This document shows positions 49,429-59,718 of a DNA stretch of 64,000 nucleotides, one piece after another. Position numbers and translations under genes: made by a program. Source of the DNA: Burkholderia humptydooensis (lineage in GTDB: Bacteria > Pseudomonadota > Gammaproteobacteria > Burkholderiales > Burkholderiaceae); assembly GCF_001513745.1 (NCBI RefSeq), contig NZ_CP013380.1:1240001-1304000 (forward strand), read 5' to 3'. The notes under the pieces are model-generated. The model made no database searches and was not told the DNA's origin. It was given only the letters and a program-made list of their open reading frames with translations. Positions within the stretch are counted from its first letter, which is position 1. The number at the start of each line of letters is the position of its first letter.

Positions 49429-50628
49429 ATGATCATCACTTCGCTGCTCGATACCGACCTGTACAAATTCACGATGATGCAGGTCGTCCTGCATCACTTC
49501 CCGGCCGCAAGCGTCGAATATCGCTTCAAGTGCCGTACGCCCGGCGTCGATCTCGTGCCGTACATCGACGAGATCCGCGCCGAGGTCCGCTCGCTCTGCG
49601 AGCTGCGCTTCACCGATCCCGAGCTCGACTATCTGCGCCGGCTGCGTTTCATCAAGAGCGATTTCGTCGATTTCCTCGCGCTCTTTCACCTGAACGAGAA
49701 GTACATCTCGATCATGCCGTCGCAAAAGGGCAACGGCGAGATCGATATCGAGATCAAGGGGCCGTGGCTGCATACGATCCTCTTCGAGATTCCGGTGCTC
49801 GCGATCGTCAACGAGGTGTACTTCCGCAACACGCAGCGCCGGCCGGATTACCGCGAAGGGCGCGGCCGGCTGCGCGAGAAAATCAAGCTGCTCGGCGCGA
49901 AGCCGGAATTCGCCGACTGCAAGATCGCCGACTACGGCACGCGCCGCCGCTTCTCGAAGGTCTGGCACGAGGAGGTGCTGCGCACGCTGCAGGACGGGCT
50001 CGGTCCGCAGTTCGCCGGCACGAGCAACGTCTATTACGCGATGAAGCACGAGATCACGCCGCTCGGCACGATGGCGCACGAATATCTGCAGGCGTGCCAG
50101 GCGCTCGGCCCGCGGCTGCGCGATTCGCAGACCTACGGCTTCGAGATGTGGGCGAAGGAATACCGCGGCGACCTCGGGATCGCGCTGTCCGACGTCTACG
50201 GGATGGACGCGTTCCTGCGCGACTTCGACATGTATTTCTGCAAGCTCTTCGACGGCGCGCGCCACGATTCGGGCGATCCGTTCGACTGGGGCGAGCGGCT
50301 CATCAAGCACTACGAGGAAAACCGCTGCGACCCGCGCACGAAGGTGCTCGTGTTCTCCGACGCGCTCGACATCCCGAAGGTCATGCAGTTGTACGAGCGT
50401 TTTCGCGGCCGCTGCAAGCTCGCGTTCGGCGTCGGCACGAACCTGACCAACGATCTCGGCTACCAGCCGCTGCAGATCGTCATCAAGATGGTGCGCTGCA
50501 ATGGGCAGCCGGTCGCGAAGCTGTCCGATTCGCCCGGCAAGAGCATGTGCGACGACAAGGCGTATCTCGCGTATCTGCGCCAGGTGTTCGGGATCACGCA
50601 GCCGCCCGACGACGACGCGGGCAAGTGA
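49429..50628 (+). CDS. pncB: Nicotinate phosphoribosyltransferase
   Basis: 399 residues. [20 protein letters not shown] is the typical start; [18 protein letters not shown] and [12 protein letters not shown] belong to the phosphoribosyl-binding site. First step of NAD salvage from nicotinate. Confidence 0.96.
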   Translation: MIITSLLDTDLYKFTMMQVVLHHFPAASVEYRFKCRTPGVDLVPYIDEIRAEVRSLCELRFTDPELDYLRRLRFIKSDFVDFLALFHLNEKYISIMPSQKGNGEIDIEIKGPWLHTILFEIPVLAIVNEVYFRNTQRRPDYREGRGRLREKIKLLGAKPEFADCKIADYGTRRRFSKVWHEEVLRTLQDGLGPQFAGTSNVYYAMKHEITPLGTMAHEYLQACQALGPRLRDSQTYGFEMWAKEYRGDLGIALSDVYGMDAFLRDFDMYFCKLFDGARHDSGDPFDWGERLIKHYEENRCDPRTKVLVFSDALDIPKVMQLYERFRGRCKLAFGVGTNLTNDLGYQPLQIVIKMVRCNGQPVAKLSDSPGKSMCDDKAYLAYLRQVFGITQPPDDDAGK

Positions 50629-50655
50629 CCGCCGTCCGCGCGTCGTATCGGCCGG

Positions 50656-50661
50656 TATAAT
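50656..50661 (+). promoter_or_regulatory. -10 element upstream of the LUD-domain gene
   Basis: A perfect TATAAT 37 bases before the ATG at 50698. Confidence 0.5.
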
Positions 50662-50697
50662 CGGGCCGGTATCGAAAGCCATCGTCACGAGGAGTTC

Positions 50698-51360
50698 ATG
50701 GACACATCGGCTGCCCGCCGCAACATCCTCGCGCGCATCCGCGCGGCGCAGGGCCGCCCGGCCGAGCTGGCCGGCGTGGAGCGCGAGCATGCGGCCGACT
50801 ATGTCGCGCGTCATCCGGCGGGGCCGCGTCCGCCGCTCGGCGACGATCTCGTTTCGCGCTTCGTCGACGAGGCGCTGCGGCTCGCGACGACGGTCGACAC
50901 CGTCGCGTCGATGCGCGATGCGCCCGCCGCGGCCGCCGCGTATCTGCAGCGCATGGGGCTCGGCGCGCAGGCGATCGCGTGGCCGACGCTCGATGCGCTC
51001 GACTGGGCGGGCGCGGGGCTCGCGGTCGAGTTCAGGAAGCCTGTCGACGGCGATCGCATCGGCATCACCGGCTGTTTCTGCGCGACGGCGGAAACCGGTT
51101 CGCTGGTTCTGCTGTCTAGTCCGAAGACGTGCTCGTCCGCCGCGCTGCTGCCCGAGACCCACATCGCGCTCGTGAGCGCGTCGCGCATCGTCGCGGGGCA
51201 CGAGGACGCGTTCGCGCTGATCCGCGCGGAGCGCGGCGTATTGCCGCGCGCGGTGAACTTCGTGTCGGGACCGTCGCGCACCGGCGACATCGAGCAGACG
51301 ATCGTGCTCGGCGCGCACGGGCCGTCCCGCGTTCACGCGATCGTCGTGCGTGACGCGTGA
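50698..51360 (+). CDS. LUD-domain protein (LutC/YkgG-like)
   Basis: 220 residues. ITGCFCATAETGSLVLLSS and LPETHIALVSASRIV are the LUD signature; LutC acts with LutA and LutB in lactate oxidation. Neither lutA nor lutB is adjacent, so it may act with partners elsewhere. Followed closely by the antiporter gene. Confidence 0.85.
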   Translation: MDTSAARRNILARIRAAQGRPAELAGVEREHAADYVARHPAGPRPPLGDDLVSRFVDEALRLATTVDTVASMRDAPAAAAAYLQRMGLGAQAIAWPTLDALDWAGAGLAVEFRKPVDGDRIGITGCFCATAETGSLVLLSSPKTCSSAALLPETHIALVSASRIVAGHEDAFALIRAERGVLPRAVNFVSGPSRTGDIEQTIVLGAHGPSRVHAIVVRDA

Positions 51361-51421
51361 CGCGACGGCCGCCGCCGCTGCGTTACGCGCCGTATCCATT
51401 CGCATTTCAAGAGGAATTCAT

Positions 51422-52861
51422 ATGAAACGACATGCCGCCTGGGCGGGCATGGCGCTGGGAGGCGCGTTAGGCGCCGCTCCCGCGCTCGCATCGGCCGCAA
51501 CGCTCGACGGTGCCGCGCTTTCCGCGTTCTGGGCGGTTCCGTTCGCGGGCATCCTGTTGTCGATTGCGCTCTTTCCGCTGATCGCGCCCGTGTTCTGGCA
51601 TCACCATTTCGGCAAGATCGCGGCGGCGTGGGCGGTCGCGTTCCTGGTTCCGTTCGCCGCGACGTTCGGCTTCGGCGCCGCGTTCGGCACGCTGATGCAC
51701 GCGCTCTTCGAGGAATACATTCCGTTCATCGTGCTGCTGACGGCGCTGTACACGGTGGCGGGCGGCATCTGCGTGCGCGGCAACCTGCACGGCACGCCGA
51801 AGCTCAACACGGGCATTCTCGCGCTCGGCACCGTGCTCGCGAGCGTGATGGGCACCACCGGCGCCGCGATGCTGCTGATCCGGCCGCTGCTGCGCGCGAA
51901 CGACAATCGCAAGCACGTCGTGCACGTCGTCGTGTTCTTCATCTTTCTCGTGGCGAACGCGGGCGGCTCGCTGTCGCCGCTCGGCGATCCGCCGCTCTTT
52001 CTCGGCTTTCTGAACGGCGTCGATTTCTTCTGGACGACGATCCATCTCGCGCTGCCGATGCTGTTCATCTGCTCGATCCTGCTCGCGCTCTTCTTCGTGC
52101 TCGATACGTATTTCTATCGAAAGGGCGGCGAGGAAGGCAAGCCGTTCCTCGATCCGACGCCCGATTCGCACGGCGTGTCGATCGAGGGCAAGATCAACTT
52201 CGTGCTGCTCGGCGCGGTGATCGCGCTCGTGCTGATGAGCGGCCTCTGGAAGCCGGGCGTCACGTTCGATCTGTTCGGCACGCACGTCGCGCTGCAGAAC
52301 GCCGTGCGCGACGTGGCGCTCGTCGTGGTCGCGCTCGTGTCGCTCGCGATCACGCCGCGCTCGGCGCGCGACGGCAACGCGTTCAACTGGGCGCCGATCG
52401 AGGAGGTCGCGAAACTGTTCGCCGGCATCTTCGTGACGATCGCGCCCGTGATCGTGATCCTGCGCGCGGGCGGCGACGGCGTGTTCGCGCCGATCGTCCA
52501 TCTCGTCACTGGCGCGGACGGCAAGCCGGTTGACGCGATGTACTTCTGGGCGACGGGCGTGCTGTCGTCGTTCCTCGACAACGCGCCGACCTACCTCGTG
52601 TTCTTCAATCTCGCGGGCGGCGACGCGCAGGCGCTGATGACGACAGGGGCGACGACGCTCGCGGCGATCTCGGCGGGCGCCGTGTTCATGGGCGCGAACA
52701 GCTACATCGGCAACGCGCCGAACTTCATGGTGAAGGCGATCGCGGAGTCGCGCGGCGTGAGGATGCCGAGCTTCTTCGCGTACCTCGGCTGGGCGCTCGC
52801 GATTCTCGTGCCGGTGTTCCTGCTGACGACGTGGGTGTTCTTCAGCGGTCAGGCAAGGTGA
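51422..52861 (+). CDS. NhaD-like sodium:proton antiporter
   Basis: 479 residues, about 12 membrane helices; start MKRHAAWAG with a signal-like N terminus and AAGAGGAA upstream. NAGGSLSPLGDPPLFLGFL and LDNAPTYLVFFNLAG (with NAP and ND-type turns) are conserved in the NhaD/ion-transporter superfamily. Likely exports Na+ or transports organic anions; the exact ion is not visible. Confidence 0.85.
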   Translation: MKRHAAWAGMALGGALGAAPALASAATLDGAALSAFWAVPFAGILLSIALFPLIAPVFWHHHFGKIAAAWAVAFLVPFAATFGFGAAFGTLMHALFEEYIPFIVLLTALYTVAGGICVRGNLHGTPKLNTGILALGTVLASVMGTTGAAMLLIRPLLRANDNRKHVVHVVVFFIFLVANAGGSLSPLGDPPLFLGFLNGVDFFWTTIHLALPMLFICSILLALFFVLDTYFYRKGGEEGKPFLDPTPDSHGVSIEGKINFVLLGAVIALVLMSGLWKPGVTFDLFGTHVALQNAVRDVALVVVALVSLAITPRSARDGNAFNWAPIEEVAKLFAGIFVTIAPVIVILRAGGDGVFAPIVHLVTGADGKPVDAMYFWATGVLSSFLDNAPTYLVFFNLAGGDAQALMTTGATTLAAISAGAVFMGANSYIGNAPNFMVKAIAESRGVRMPSFFAYLGWALAILVPVFLLTTWVFFSGQAR

Positions 52862-52934
52862 CGATAACGGCCGCGCGGGCGGCGGGCGGCGCGATGCGCG
52901 CGCCCGCCGCCCGCGCGGCGTGACGGAGACGGCA

Positions 52935-53924
52935 ATGCAGAAAATCCTGGTCGCGCGCTCGATCTTTCCGGACGTGATCGAGCGGCTCAAGCAGTATTTC
53001 GACGTCGACTGGAACGACGGCGACGCGCTTGCCCCCGACGTGCTGAAGGCGCGCCTCGCGGACAAGGACGGCGCGCTGACGGCGGGCGACATGATCGACG
53101 CGTCGGTGCTCGCGGCCGCGCCGCGGCTGCGCGTCGTGTCGAACATGGCGGTGGGCTACAACAACTTCGACATCGGTGCGTTCAACGCCGCGCACGTGCT
53201 CGGCACCAACACGCCCGACGTGCTGACCGAGACGACGGCCGACTTCGGCTGGGCGCTGATGATGGCGGCCGCGCGGCGGATTGCCGAATCCGAGCACTGG
53301 CTGCGCGCGGGGCAATGGCGCAAGTGGTCGTACGACAGCTTCCTCGGCGCGGACATTCACGGCGCGACGCTCGGCGTGATCGGCATGGGCCGCATCGGCC
53401 AGGCGCTCGCGCGTCGCGCGCGCGGCTTCGCCATGCGCGTGATCTATCACAACCGCTCGCGCGTCGCGCCCGAGATCGAGGCCGAGCTGGGCGCGGAGTA
53501 CGTGTCGAAGGCGGCGCTCCTCGCGCAGGCCGATCACGTCGTGCTCGTGCTGCCGTACTCGGCGGAAAGCCACCATACGATCGGAGCGGCCGAGCTCGCG
53601 CTGATGAAGCCGACCGCGACGCTCACGAACATCGCGCGCGGCGGGATCGTCGACGACGCGGCGCTCGCCGACGCGCTGCGCGACAAGCGGATCGCGGCGG
53701 CCGGCCTCGACGTGTTCGAAGGCGAGCCGAGCGTGCATCCGGCGCTGCTCGACGTGCCGAACGTCGTGCTGACGCCGCACATCGCGAGCGCGAGCGAAGG
53801 CACGCGTCGCGCGATGGCGAATCTCGCGGCGGACAACCTGATCGCGGCGCTCGGCGCCGGGCCGCGCGCGGGGCGTCCGCCGAATCCGATCAATCCCGGC
53901 GTGCTGGGGAAGGCTCGCATATGA
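52935..53924 (+). CDS. D-2-hydroxyacid dehydrogenase (glyoxylate/hydroxypyruvate reductase type)
   Basis: 329 residues. NAD(P)-binding GMGRIGQALARRARGFAM, ARGGIVDDAAL (catalytic Arg region) and PHIASAS (catalytic His) are standard. Likely GhrB-like. Its stop overlaps the rmuC start codon (ATGA). Confidence 0.92.
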   Translation: MQKILVARSIFPDVIERLKQYFDVDWNDGDALAPDVLKARLADKDGALTAGDMIDASVLAAAPRLRVVSNMAVGYNNFDIGAFNAAHVLGTNTPDVLTETTADFGWALMMAAARRIAESEHWLRAGQWRKWSYDSFLGADIHGATLGVIGMGRIGQALARRARGFAMRVIYHNRSRVAPEIEAELGAEYVSKAALLAQADHVVLVLPYSAESHHTIGAAELALMKPTATLTNIARGGIVDDAALADALRDKRIAAAGLDVFEGEPSVHPALLDVPNVVLTPHIASASEGTRRAMANLAADNLIAALGAGPRAGRPPNPINPGVLGKARI

Positions 53925-55396
53925 CTGAAACCTTGTTGCTGGCGGCCGTCGTCGCATTGGCGGTGGCGCTCGCCATCGCGCTCTTCGTGCTGCTGCGCGG
54001 CGGCTCGCGCGGCGACGGCCTCGAGCGGCTCGCCGGGCAGATCGACGACGCGAACGACGCGCACGCGCACGCGGCCGAGCGGCTGGAGCGCGAGCTGCGC
54101 GCGGAGATCGTCGACGGCGCGCGCAGCTCGCGCACCGAACTCGCGGGCAACTTCGCGCAATTGCAGCAGACGCTCGCCGCGCAGCTCACGAGCGTCGCGA
54201 CCGTGCAGAACAACCAGATCGACGGCTTCGCGCAACAGCTCGCGAAGCTCGTCGCGGGCAACACGCAGCAGTTCGACGCGATGCGCGACACGCTGCAGCG
54301 GCAGGCGCAGCTCGCGCGCGAAGAGCAGGGCACGGCGCTCAGGCATTTCGGCGACACGCTCAATCAGCAGCTCACGCAACTGACGGAAGCGAACGATCGC
54401 CGGATCGGCGAGGTGCGCGCGACGCTCGAGACGCGCCTGAAGGAAATCGAGGCGAACAACGCGGCGAAGCTCGACGAGATGCGCCGCACCGTCGACGAGA
54501 AGCTGCATGCGACGCTCGAGCAGCGCCTGGGCGAATCGTTCAAGCTCGTGTCGGACCGGCTCGAGCAGGTGCATCGCGGGCTCGGCGAGATGCAGACGCT
54601 CGCGGCGGGCGTCGGCGACCTGAAGAAGGTGCTGACGAACGTGAAGACGCGCGGTACCTGGGGCGAAGTGCAGCTCGAGGCGCTGCTCGAGCAGATGCTG
54701 ACGCCCGATCAATATGCGAAGAACGTCGCGACGGTGCCGAAGAGCAGCGAGCGCGTCGAGTTCGCGATCCGGCTGCCGGGGCGGCACGACGAAGGCGCGA
54801 CGGGCGGGGCGGAGCCGGTGTGGCTGCCGATCGACGCGAAATTTCCGCGCGAAGACTACGAGCGCCTGATCGACGCGCAGGAGCGCGCGGATGCGGCGGC
54901 CGTCGACGAGGCCGCGCGCGCGCTCGAGGCGCGGATTCGCGCGGAGGCGCGCACGATCTCGGAGAAGTACGTCGCGCCGCCGCATACGACCGATTTCGCG
55001 CTGCTGTTCCTGCCGACCGAAGGGCTCTACGCGGAGATCCTGCGCCGCCCCGGCCTCACCGATCTGCTGCAACGCGACTATCGCGTGACGGTGGCCGGCC
55101 CGACGACGCTCACGGCGCTCCTGAACAGCCTGCAGATGGGCTTTCGCACGCTCGCGATCGAGAAGCGCTCGAGCGAGGTCTGGCAGGTGCTCGGCGCGGT
55201 GAAGACCGAGTTCGGCAAGTTCGGCGACGTGCTCGCGCGCACGAAGTCGCAGCTCGAGACGGTCACGCGCTCGATCGAGGCGGCCGAGCAGCGCACGCGC
55301 GTGATGAACCGCAAGCTGAAGCAGGTCGAGGCGCTGCCGGGCGAGGTCGCGAATGGCCTGCTCGGCGCGGACGGGGCGGAGGCGGACGAGAGCTGA
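53921..55396 (+). CDS. rmuC: DNA recombination protein RmuC
   Basis: 491 residues. An N-terminal membrane helix (LLAAVVALAVALAIALFVLL) is followed by a long coiled coil (about residues 40-240), then the RmuC nuclease-like domain (RGTWGEVQLEALLEQML, LPIDAKFPREDYERL, TTDFALLFLPTEGLYAE). It limits inversions between repeats in E. coli. Confidence 0.95.
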   Translation: MTETLLLAAVVALAVALAIALFVLLRGGSRGDGLERLAGQIDDANDAHAHAAERLERELRAEIVDGARSSRTELAGNFAQLQQTLAAQLTSVATVQNNQIDGFAQQLAKLVAGNTQQFDAMRDTLQRQAQLAREEQGTALRHFGDTLNQQLTQLTEANDRRIGEVRATLETRLKEIEANNAAKLDEMRRTVDEKLHATLEQRLGESFKLVSDRLEQVHRGLGEMQTLAAGVGDLKKVLTNVKTRGTWGEVQLEALLEQMLTPDQYAKNVATVPKSSERVEFAIRLPGRHDEGATGGAEPVWLPIDAKFPREDYERLIDAQERADAAAVDEAARALEARIRAEARTISEKYVAPPHTTDFALLFLPTEGLYAEILRRPGLTDLLQRDYRVTVAGPTTLTALLNSLQMGFRTLAIEKRSSEVWQVLGAVKTEFGKFGDVLARTKSQLETVTRSIEAAEQRTRVMNRKLKQVEALPGEVANGLLGADGAEADES

Positions 55397-55412
55397 CGCG
55401 CGCCTCTTCCGC

Positions 55413-55455
55413 GCAAAACGAAAACGGGGCGCCGCGTGCGCCCCGTTTGTTTTGC
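55413..55455. terminator. Terminator between rmuC and the GNAT gene
   Basis: A 10-bp stem (AAACGGGGCG/CGCCCCGTTT) with an outer 7-bp extension GCAAAAC/GTTTTGC, working in both directions. Confidence 0.9.
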
Positions 55456-55557
55456 CGGTTCAGTCGTGCGCCGATGATCGGCATCGACTTCCATCGGCGA
55501 GCGCGTCGCTCTCGTCGCTCGTCGGCGACGGCCGGCCCGCGAGCCGCGCAACGTGCG

Positions 55558-56067
55558 CTACGCGGTGCCGTTCGCGAGCTGGGCGAGCGTGTCGCCCGTC
55601 ACGCGCACGACGCGCCAGTCGGGCATTATCTGTGCGCCCATCTTCCGATAGAACTCGATCGCCGGCTGATTCCAGTCGAGCACGGTCCACTCGAAGCGCG
55701 CGCAGCGGCGCTCGACGGCGATCGCCGCGAGCCGGCGCAGCATCCGCGTGCCGAGCCCCGTGCCGCGCTGCGACGGCTGCACGTACAGGTCTTCGAGATA
55801 CAGGCCGCGGCGGCCGACGAACGTCGAATAGTTGTGAAAGTAGAGCGCATAGCCGACGATCGCGCCGCCGTTCACCGTGCCGTTCACCGCGACGAGCGCC
55901 TCGGCGGACGGCCGCGCGCCGAACAGCGCGTCGGCGAGATCCGCTTCGGTCGCGACGAACAGATGCGTGAGCTGCTCGAATTTGGCGAGTTCGCGCATCA
56001 GCGCGAGCATCGCGGGCACGTCGGCCGCCGCCGCCGCGCGGATCGCGGTCGTGTCGCCGGCGCTCAC
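55558..56067 (-). CDS. GNAT-family N-acetyltransferase
   Basis: 169 residues from GTG 56067 (GGAGGA upstream). GLYLEDLYVQPSQRGTGLGT carries the acetyl-CoA-binding R/QxxGxG/A motif, and VLDWNQPAIEFYRKMGAQ the typical end, close to the diamine acetyltransferase subgroup. Its start overlaps the stop of the upstream gene (GTGA). Confidence 0.88.
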   Translation of the reverse strand: MSAGDTTAIRAAAAADVPAMLALMRELAKFEQLTHLFVATEADLADALFGARPSAEALVAVNGTVNGGAIVGYALYFHNYSTFVGRRGLYLEDLYVQPSQRGTGLGTRMLRRLAAIAVERRCARFEWTVLDWNQPAIEFYRKMGAQIMPDWRVVRVTGDTLAQLANGTA

Positions 56068-56351
56068 GCTTCCTCCGGCGCGTCCGACAGCACGATCTCG
56101 ATGCCGCCGAAGCGCGAGGCGACCCAGTTGTACGCGTGGCAGGCGATCCACAGCAGCACGAAGCCGACGATCGCGTTCAGGAGCAGCGCGCTGAAGATCG
56201 TGCTGAAGATCGTGCCGAGCCCGACCGACTGTTCGCGAAAGAACGCGTTGACGATCCCGAGCAGCACGATCGGCACGCTGAACGTCAGATAGACGAGGAT
56301 CAGCGCTTTCGCGGTCTGCCCCGGCGCGATCGATGAGATTTGTTTTTTCAT
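56064..56351 (-). CDS. Small inner-membrane protein of unknown function
   Basis: 95 residues with two hydrophobic segments (ALILVYLTFSVPIVLLGIVN; FSALLLNAIVGFVLLWIACH), both ends charged. Family not recognised. Coupled to the GNAT gene and 36 bases upstream of the moeA stop side. Confidence 0.65.
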   Translation of the reverse strand: MKKQISSIAPGQTAKALILVYLTFSVPIVLLGIVNAFFREQSVGLGTIFSTIFSALLLNAIVGFVLLWIACHAYNWVASRFGGIEIVLSDAPEEA

Positions 56352-56387
56352 ATGCGAGTTGCCCCCGTGGAAGTGCTGAGTACGGAT

Positions 56388-57686
56388 TCAGATGGCGCCG
56401 TCGAACGGCAGGATGTCGACCGTCGCGCCGGCGTCGACGCGGGCGGCGTCGTGCGCGAGCACGATGAAGCAGTTCGCGTCGCTCAGGCTCTTGAGCGACG
56501 CCGAGCTTTGCGAGCCGGCGGGCGTCACGCGCCAGACGCCGCCCGCGTCGCGCGCCGCGTGGCCGCGCAGGTATTCGGTGCGGCCCGCGCGCTTCTTGAG
56601 CGGCGCGTCGCAGATGGCCGGATAGCGGGGGAGCGGCTGCGCGTCGGCACCCATCATCGCGAGGAGCGCGTCGCGCACGATCACGGTGAAGGCCGCCGCG
56701 ACCGCGACCGGGTTGCCCGGCAGGCCGAAGAAGAGCGCGGGCCGTCCGTCGTGCCCGCTCGCCCAGACGCGCCCGCATGCGAGCGGCCGGCCCGGGCGCA
56801 TCGCGACGCTCGCGAACGTGACGTCGCCGAGCGTGTCGAGCAGCGCGCGAGTGAAATCCGCGTCGCCGACCGACACGCCGCCCGACGTGATCACCGCGTC
56901 CGCCTGCGCGGCCGCCGTCTTCAGGGCGCTTTCGAGCGCGGTGGGATCGTCGCGCACGATGCCGAGATCGAGCGTCTCGACGCCGAGGCGCGCGAGCATT
57001 CCGACGAGCGTCGCGCGGTTGCTGTCGTAGAGGCCGCCTTCGCGCAGCGGCTCGCCCGGCGTCTGCAGTTCGTCGCCCGTCGAGAACAACGCGACGCGCA
57101 CGCGCCGGCGCACCGCGACGTCGGCGATGCCGAGCGAAGCGAGCAGGCCGAGATCGGCCGCGCGCATGACGCGGCCGGCGGCGAGCGCGCTCGCGCCGCG
57201 CGCGAGATCTTCGCCCGCGCGCCGGCAGTGATCGCCGCGCGCGGCGGCCGAGGCCGCGAAGCGCACGACGTCGCCCGCAGCATCCACTTTCTCCTGCGGG
57301 ATCACGGTGTCGCAGCCCGCCGGCATCTGCGCGCCCGTCATGATTCGCACGCACGCGCCTTTCGCGACGCGGGGGCCGTCGAACGGGTGCCCCGCGAGCG
57401 CGCGGCCCGCCACCGCGAGCGCCAGCGTGCCGTCGGCGGCAGGCGCGGCGAGCGCCGCGCCGTCGAACGCGTAGCCGTCCATCGCGGCGTTGTCGTAGGC
57501 GGGAATGTCGAACGGCGAGGCGACGTCGTCGGCGAGCACGCGGCCGAGCGCATCGCGCAACGCGACGCGCTCGACCTGCGCGATGCGTTCGGCGAAGCGC
57601 AACGCGAGCGCGCGCGCTTCGTCGACGGTCAGCGCGACGGCGTGCTCGGACGTGGCGGATGGCGTAGGCGTGGTGTGCGTGGTCAT
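56388..57686 (-). CDS. moeA: Molybdopterin molybdotransferase MoeA
   Basis: 432 residues. IPAYDNAAMDGYAF, RIMTGAQMPAGCDTVI and FGLPGNPVAVAAAF are MoeA signatures. Inserts molybdate into adenylated molybdopterin made by Mog (25.4 kb). Same strand as mobA and moaA, forming a cofactor cluster. Confidence 0.96.
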   Translation of the reverse strand: MTTHTTPTPSATSEHAVALTVDEARALALRFAERIAQVERVALRDALGRVLADDVASPFDIPAYDNAAMDGYAFDGAALAAPAADGTLALAVAGRALAGHPFDGPRVAKGACVRIMTGAQMPAGCDTVIPQEKVDAAGDVVRFAASAAARGDHCRRAGEDLARGASALAAGRVMRAADLGLLASLGIADVAVRRRVRVALFSTGDELQTPGEPLREGGLYDSNRATLVGMLARLGVETLDLGIVRDDPTALESALKTAAAQADAVITSGGVSVGDADFTRALLDTLGDVTFASVAMRPGRPLACGRVWASGHDGRPALFFGLPGNPVAVAAAFTVIVRDALLAMMGADAQPLPRYPAICDAPLKKRAGRTEYLRGHAARDAGGVWRVTPAGSQSSASLKSLSDANCFIVLAHDAARVDAGATVDILPFDGAI

Positions 57687-57810
57687 CGGTGACGAGGCGC
57701 CGCTAGGCGGATTGTGTTCGGGGCCGGCGCCCGGCCGCCGCTGTGAAACGCTCGCGTCGCAAGCGGCGGGCGGCGGGCGGCAGGCGGCGCGCGGAACGCG
57801 GTGCGGCCCG

Positions 57811-58434
57811 TCATGCGCGTTCGAGGCCGGCCAAGTCCCGCAAAGAGTTTGCATTGTAAAACGCCCGCTCGTCGCCAAACGGCACTTCGGCCGTCTTGTG
57901 GCGTGCGTACCACGCGCGCATCTTGCGCTCGCCGGCCGCGAGATACGCGGCGAGATCGTCGGCGAGCGCGGTGCGCACGAGTGCGAAGACGGGCTGCGGC
58001 GCGATGCCGCCGCTCGCGTCGACAGTCGTCGCGAACGCGATGTCCGCGCGCTGCTCGTCGAGCGCGGCGGTGAGGCGCGCGGCGAGATCGGCGGGCAGGA
58101 ACGGCGAATCGCACGGCACGCACAGGACGAGCGGCGTGCCGGCCGCGCGCATGCCCGCGGCGAGCCCGGCGAGCGGGCCGGCGAAGTCCGCGTGCGCGTC
58201 CGCGACGATCTGCGCGCGAAACGGCGCGCCGAGCGTGGCGTAGGCATCGAGATGGCGATTCGCGCTGATGACGAGCGCGTCGACTTGCGGCGCGAGCCGG
58301 CGCAGCACATGCAGCGCGAGCGGCTCGCCGCGCAGCGGCTGCAACCCCTTGTCGACGCCGCCCATTCGCGTGCCGCGTCCGCCCGCGAGCAGCAGGCCGG
58401 TGATCGGGGCGGCGGGCGCGGCGCACGACGACAT
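57811..58434 (-). CDS. mobA: Molybdenum cofactor guanylyltransferase MobA
   Basis: 207 residues. LLLAGGRGTRMGGVDKGLQP is the nucleotide-binding loop; CVPCDSPFLPADL is the metal-binding region. Adds GMP to Moco, giving the bis-MGD form used by DMSO-reductase-type enzymes. Confidence 0.95.
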   Translation of the reverse strand: MSSCAAPAAPITGLLLAGGRGTRMGGVDKGLQPLRGEPLALHVLRRLAPQVDALVISANRHLDAYATLGAPFRAQIVADAHADFAGPLAGLAAGMRAAGTPLVLCVPCDSPFLPADLAARLTAALDEQRADIAFATTVDASGGIAPQPVFALVRTALADDLAAYLAAGERKMRAWYARHKTAEVPFGDERAFYNANSLRDLAGLERA

Positions 58435-58466
58435 GGCAAGAGCTGGGGCGCGTGGAGCGGGCGGGC

Positions 58467-59579
58467 CTAGCCGCCGATGTAGGACATTTCGACGCGCTTC
58501 GCTTCGCCCGCCGCTTCTTCCGTCGCCTGCGCGCTGCCGCGCAGTTGCGAGTAGCGGTCGGTGCGCGCCTGCCAGATGTGGCCGATCAGCGCGGCGATCT
58601 GCTCGTCGGTCGCGCCGCCGCGCACGAGGCTGCGCAGGTCGTGGCCGGACGACGCGAAGAGGCACAGATATAGCCGGCCTTCGGTCGACAGTCGCGCGCG
58701 CGTGCAATTGCCGCAGAACGCGCGCGTGACGCTCGAGATCACGCCGATCTCGCCGCTGCCGTCCGCGTAGCCCCAGCGCTGCGCGGTTTCGGCGGGCGTG
58801 TGCCGCTCGAGCGGCATGAGCGCGAAATGCTCGGCGATGCGCGCGATCACGTCGGCGGACGGCAGCACCTCGGCCATGTTCCAGCCGTTCGACGTGCCGA
58901 CGTCCATGTACTCGATGAAGCGCAGCACGATGCCCGTGCCCTTGAAGCGGCGCGCCATCGGCACGATCTCGGCGTCGTTCGTGCCGCGCTTGACGACCAT
59001 GTTGACCTTCACGGGCGAAAGGCCCGCCGCATGCGCGGCGAAGATGCCGTCGAGCACGTCGGTGCTCGCGAAGTCGGCATCGTTCATGCGCTTGAAGAGC
59101 GTGTCGTCGAGCGCGTCGAGGCTGACCGTCACGCGCGACAGCCCCGCGTCGCGCAGGCTCTTCGCCTTGCGCACGAGCAGCGAGCCGTTCGTCGTCAGCG
59201 TGATGTCGAGCGGACGGCCGCCGGCGGTCGTCATTTTCGCGAGGCGCTCGATCAGGAATTCGATGTTCTTGCGCAACAGCGGCTCGCCGCCCGTGATGCG
59301 GATTTTCTCGACGCCGTGTGCGACGAAAAGCCGCGCGAGGCGCTCGATTTCCTCGAGCGTCAGCAGCGCGCTGTGCGGCAGGAACGGGTAATCCTTGCCG
59401 AACACGGTGCGCGGCATGCAGTACACGCATCGGAAGTTGCAGCGGTCCGTGACCGAGATGCGCAGGTCGCGCAGCGGGCGCGCGAGGGCGTCGCGCAGCG
59501 TGCCGCTCGGCGCGAGCAGGGCGCCGGACAGATCGGGCGCCGTGCTCACCGGGGTCACGGGGATGATGCGTCGGGACAT
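58467..59579 (-). CDS. moaA: GTP 3',8-cyclase MoaA
   Basis: 370 residues. Radical SAM motif [11 protein letters not shown]-terminal second cluster motif [13 protein letters not shown] with a later LYLC, and the GG C terminus (SYIGG). Converts GTP in the first step of molybdopterin synthesis. First gene of the cluster. Confidence 0.97.
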   Translation of the reverse strand: MSRRIIPVTPVSTAPDLSGALLAPSGTLRDALARPLRDLRISVTDRCNFRCVYCMPRTVFGKDYPFLPHSALLTLEEIERLARLFVAHGVEKIRITGGEPLLRKNIEFLIERLAKMTTAGGRPLDITLTTNGSLLVRKAKSLRDAGLSRVTVSLDALDDTLFKRMNDADFASTDVLDGIFAAHAAGLSPVKVNMVVKRGTNDAEIVPMARRFKGTGIVLRFIEYMDVGTSNGWNMAEVLPSADVIARIAEHFALMPLERHTPAETAQRWGYADGSGEIGVISSVTRAFCGNCTRARLSTEGRLYLCLFASSGHDLRSLVRGGATDEQIAALIGHIWQARTDRYSQLRGSAQATEEAAGEAKRVEMSYIGG

Positions 59580-59667
59580 GAGCGTTGCAAGATAAGCCAG
59601 ACCTCCATTTTAGCTGGAAGCGCCGCACGCGGCCGGGCATGGAAACCCGCAGAACCGGAGCACAGAC

Positions 59668-59700
59668 AAAAAAAGCCCGCCTTTCGGGGCGGGCTTTTTC
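59668..59700 (-). terminator. Terminator after rne
   Basis: AGCCCGCC and GGCGGGCT form an 8-bp stem with a 6-base loop; on the - strand a run of seven T residues follows. The T run on the + side would also terminate from the left. Confidence 0.92.
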
Positions 59701-59718
59701 GGGCGAAGGACGACCGGA

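Noticed and set aside
51467..53146. A long - strand open frame across the antiporter and dehydrogenase genes
   Set aside because: Shadow of two well-supported + strand genes; composition is Arg/Glu/His-rich without domains.
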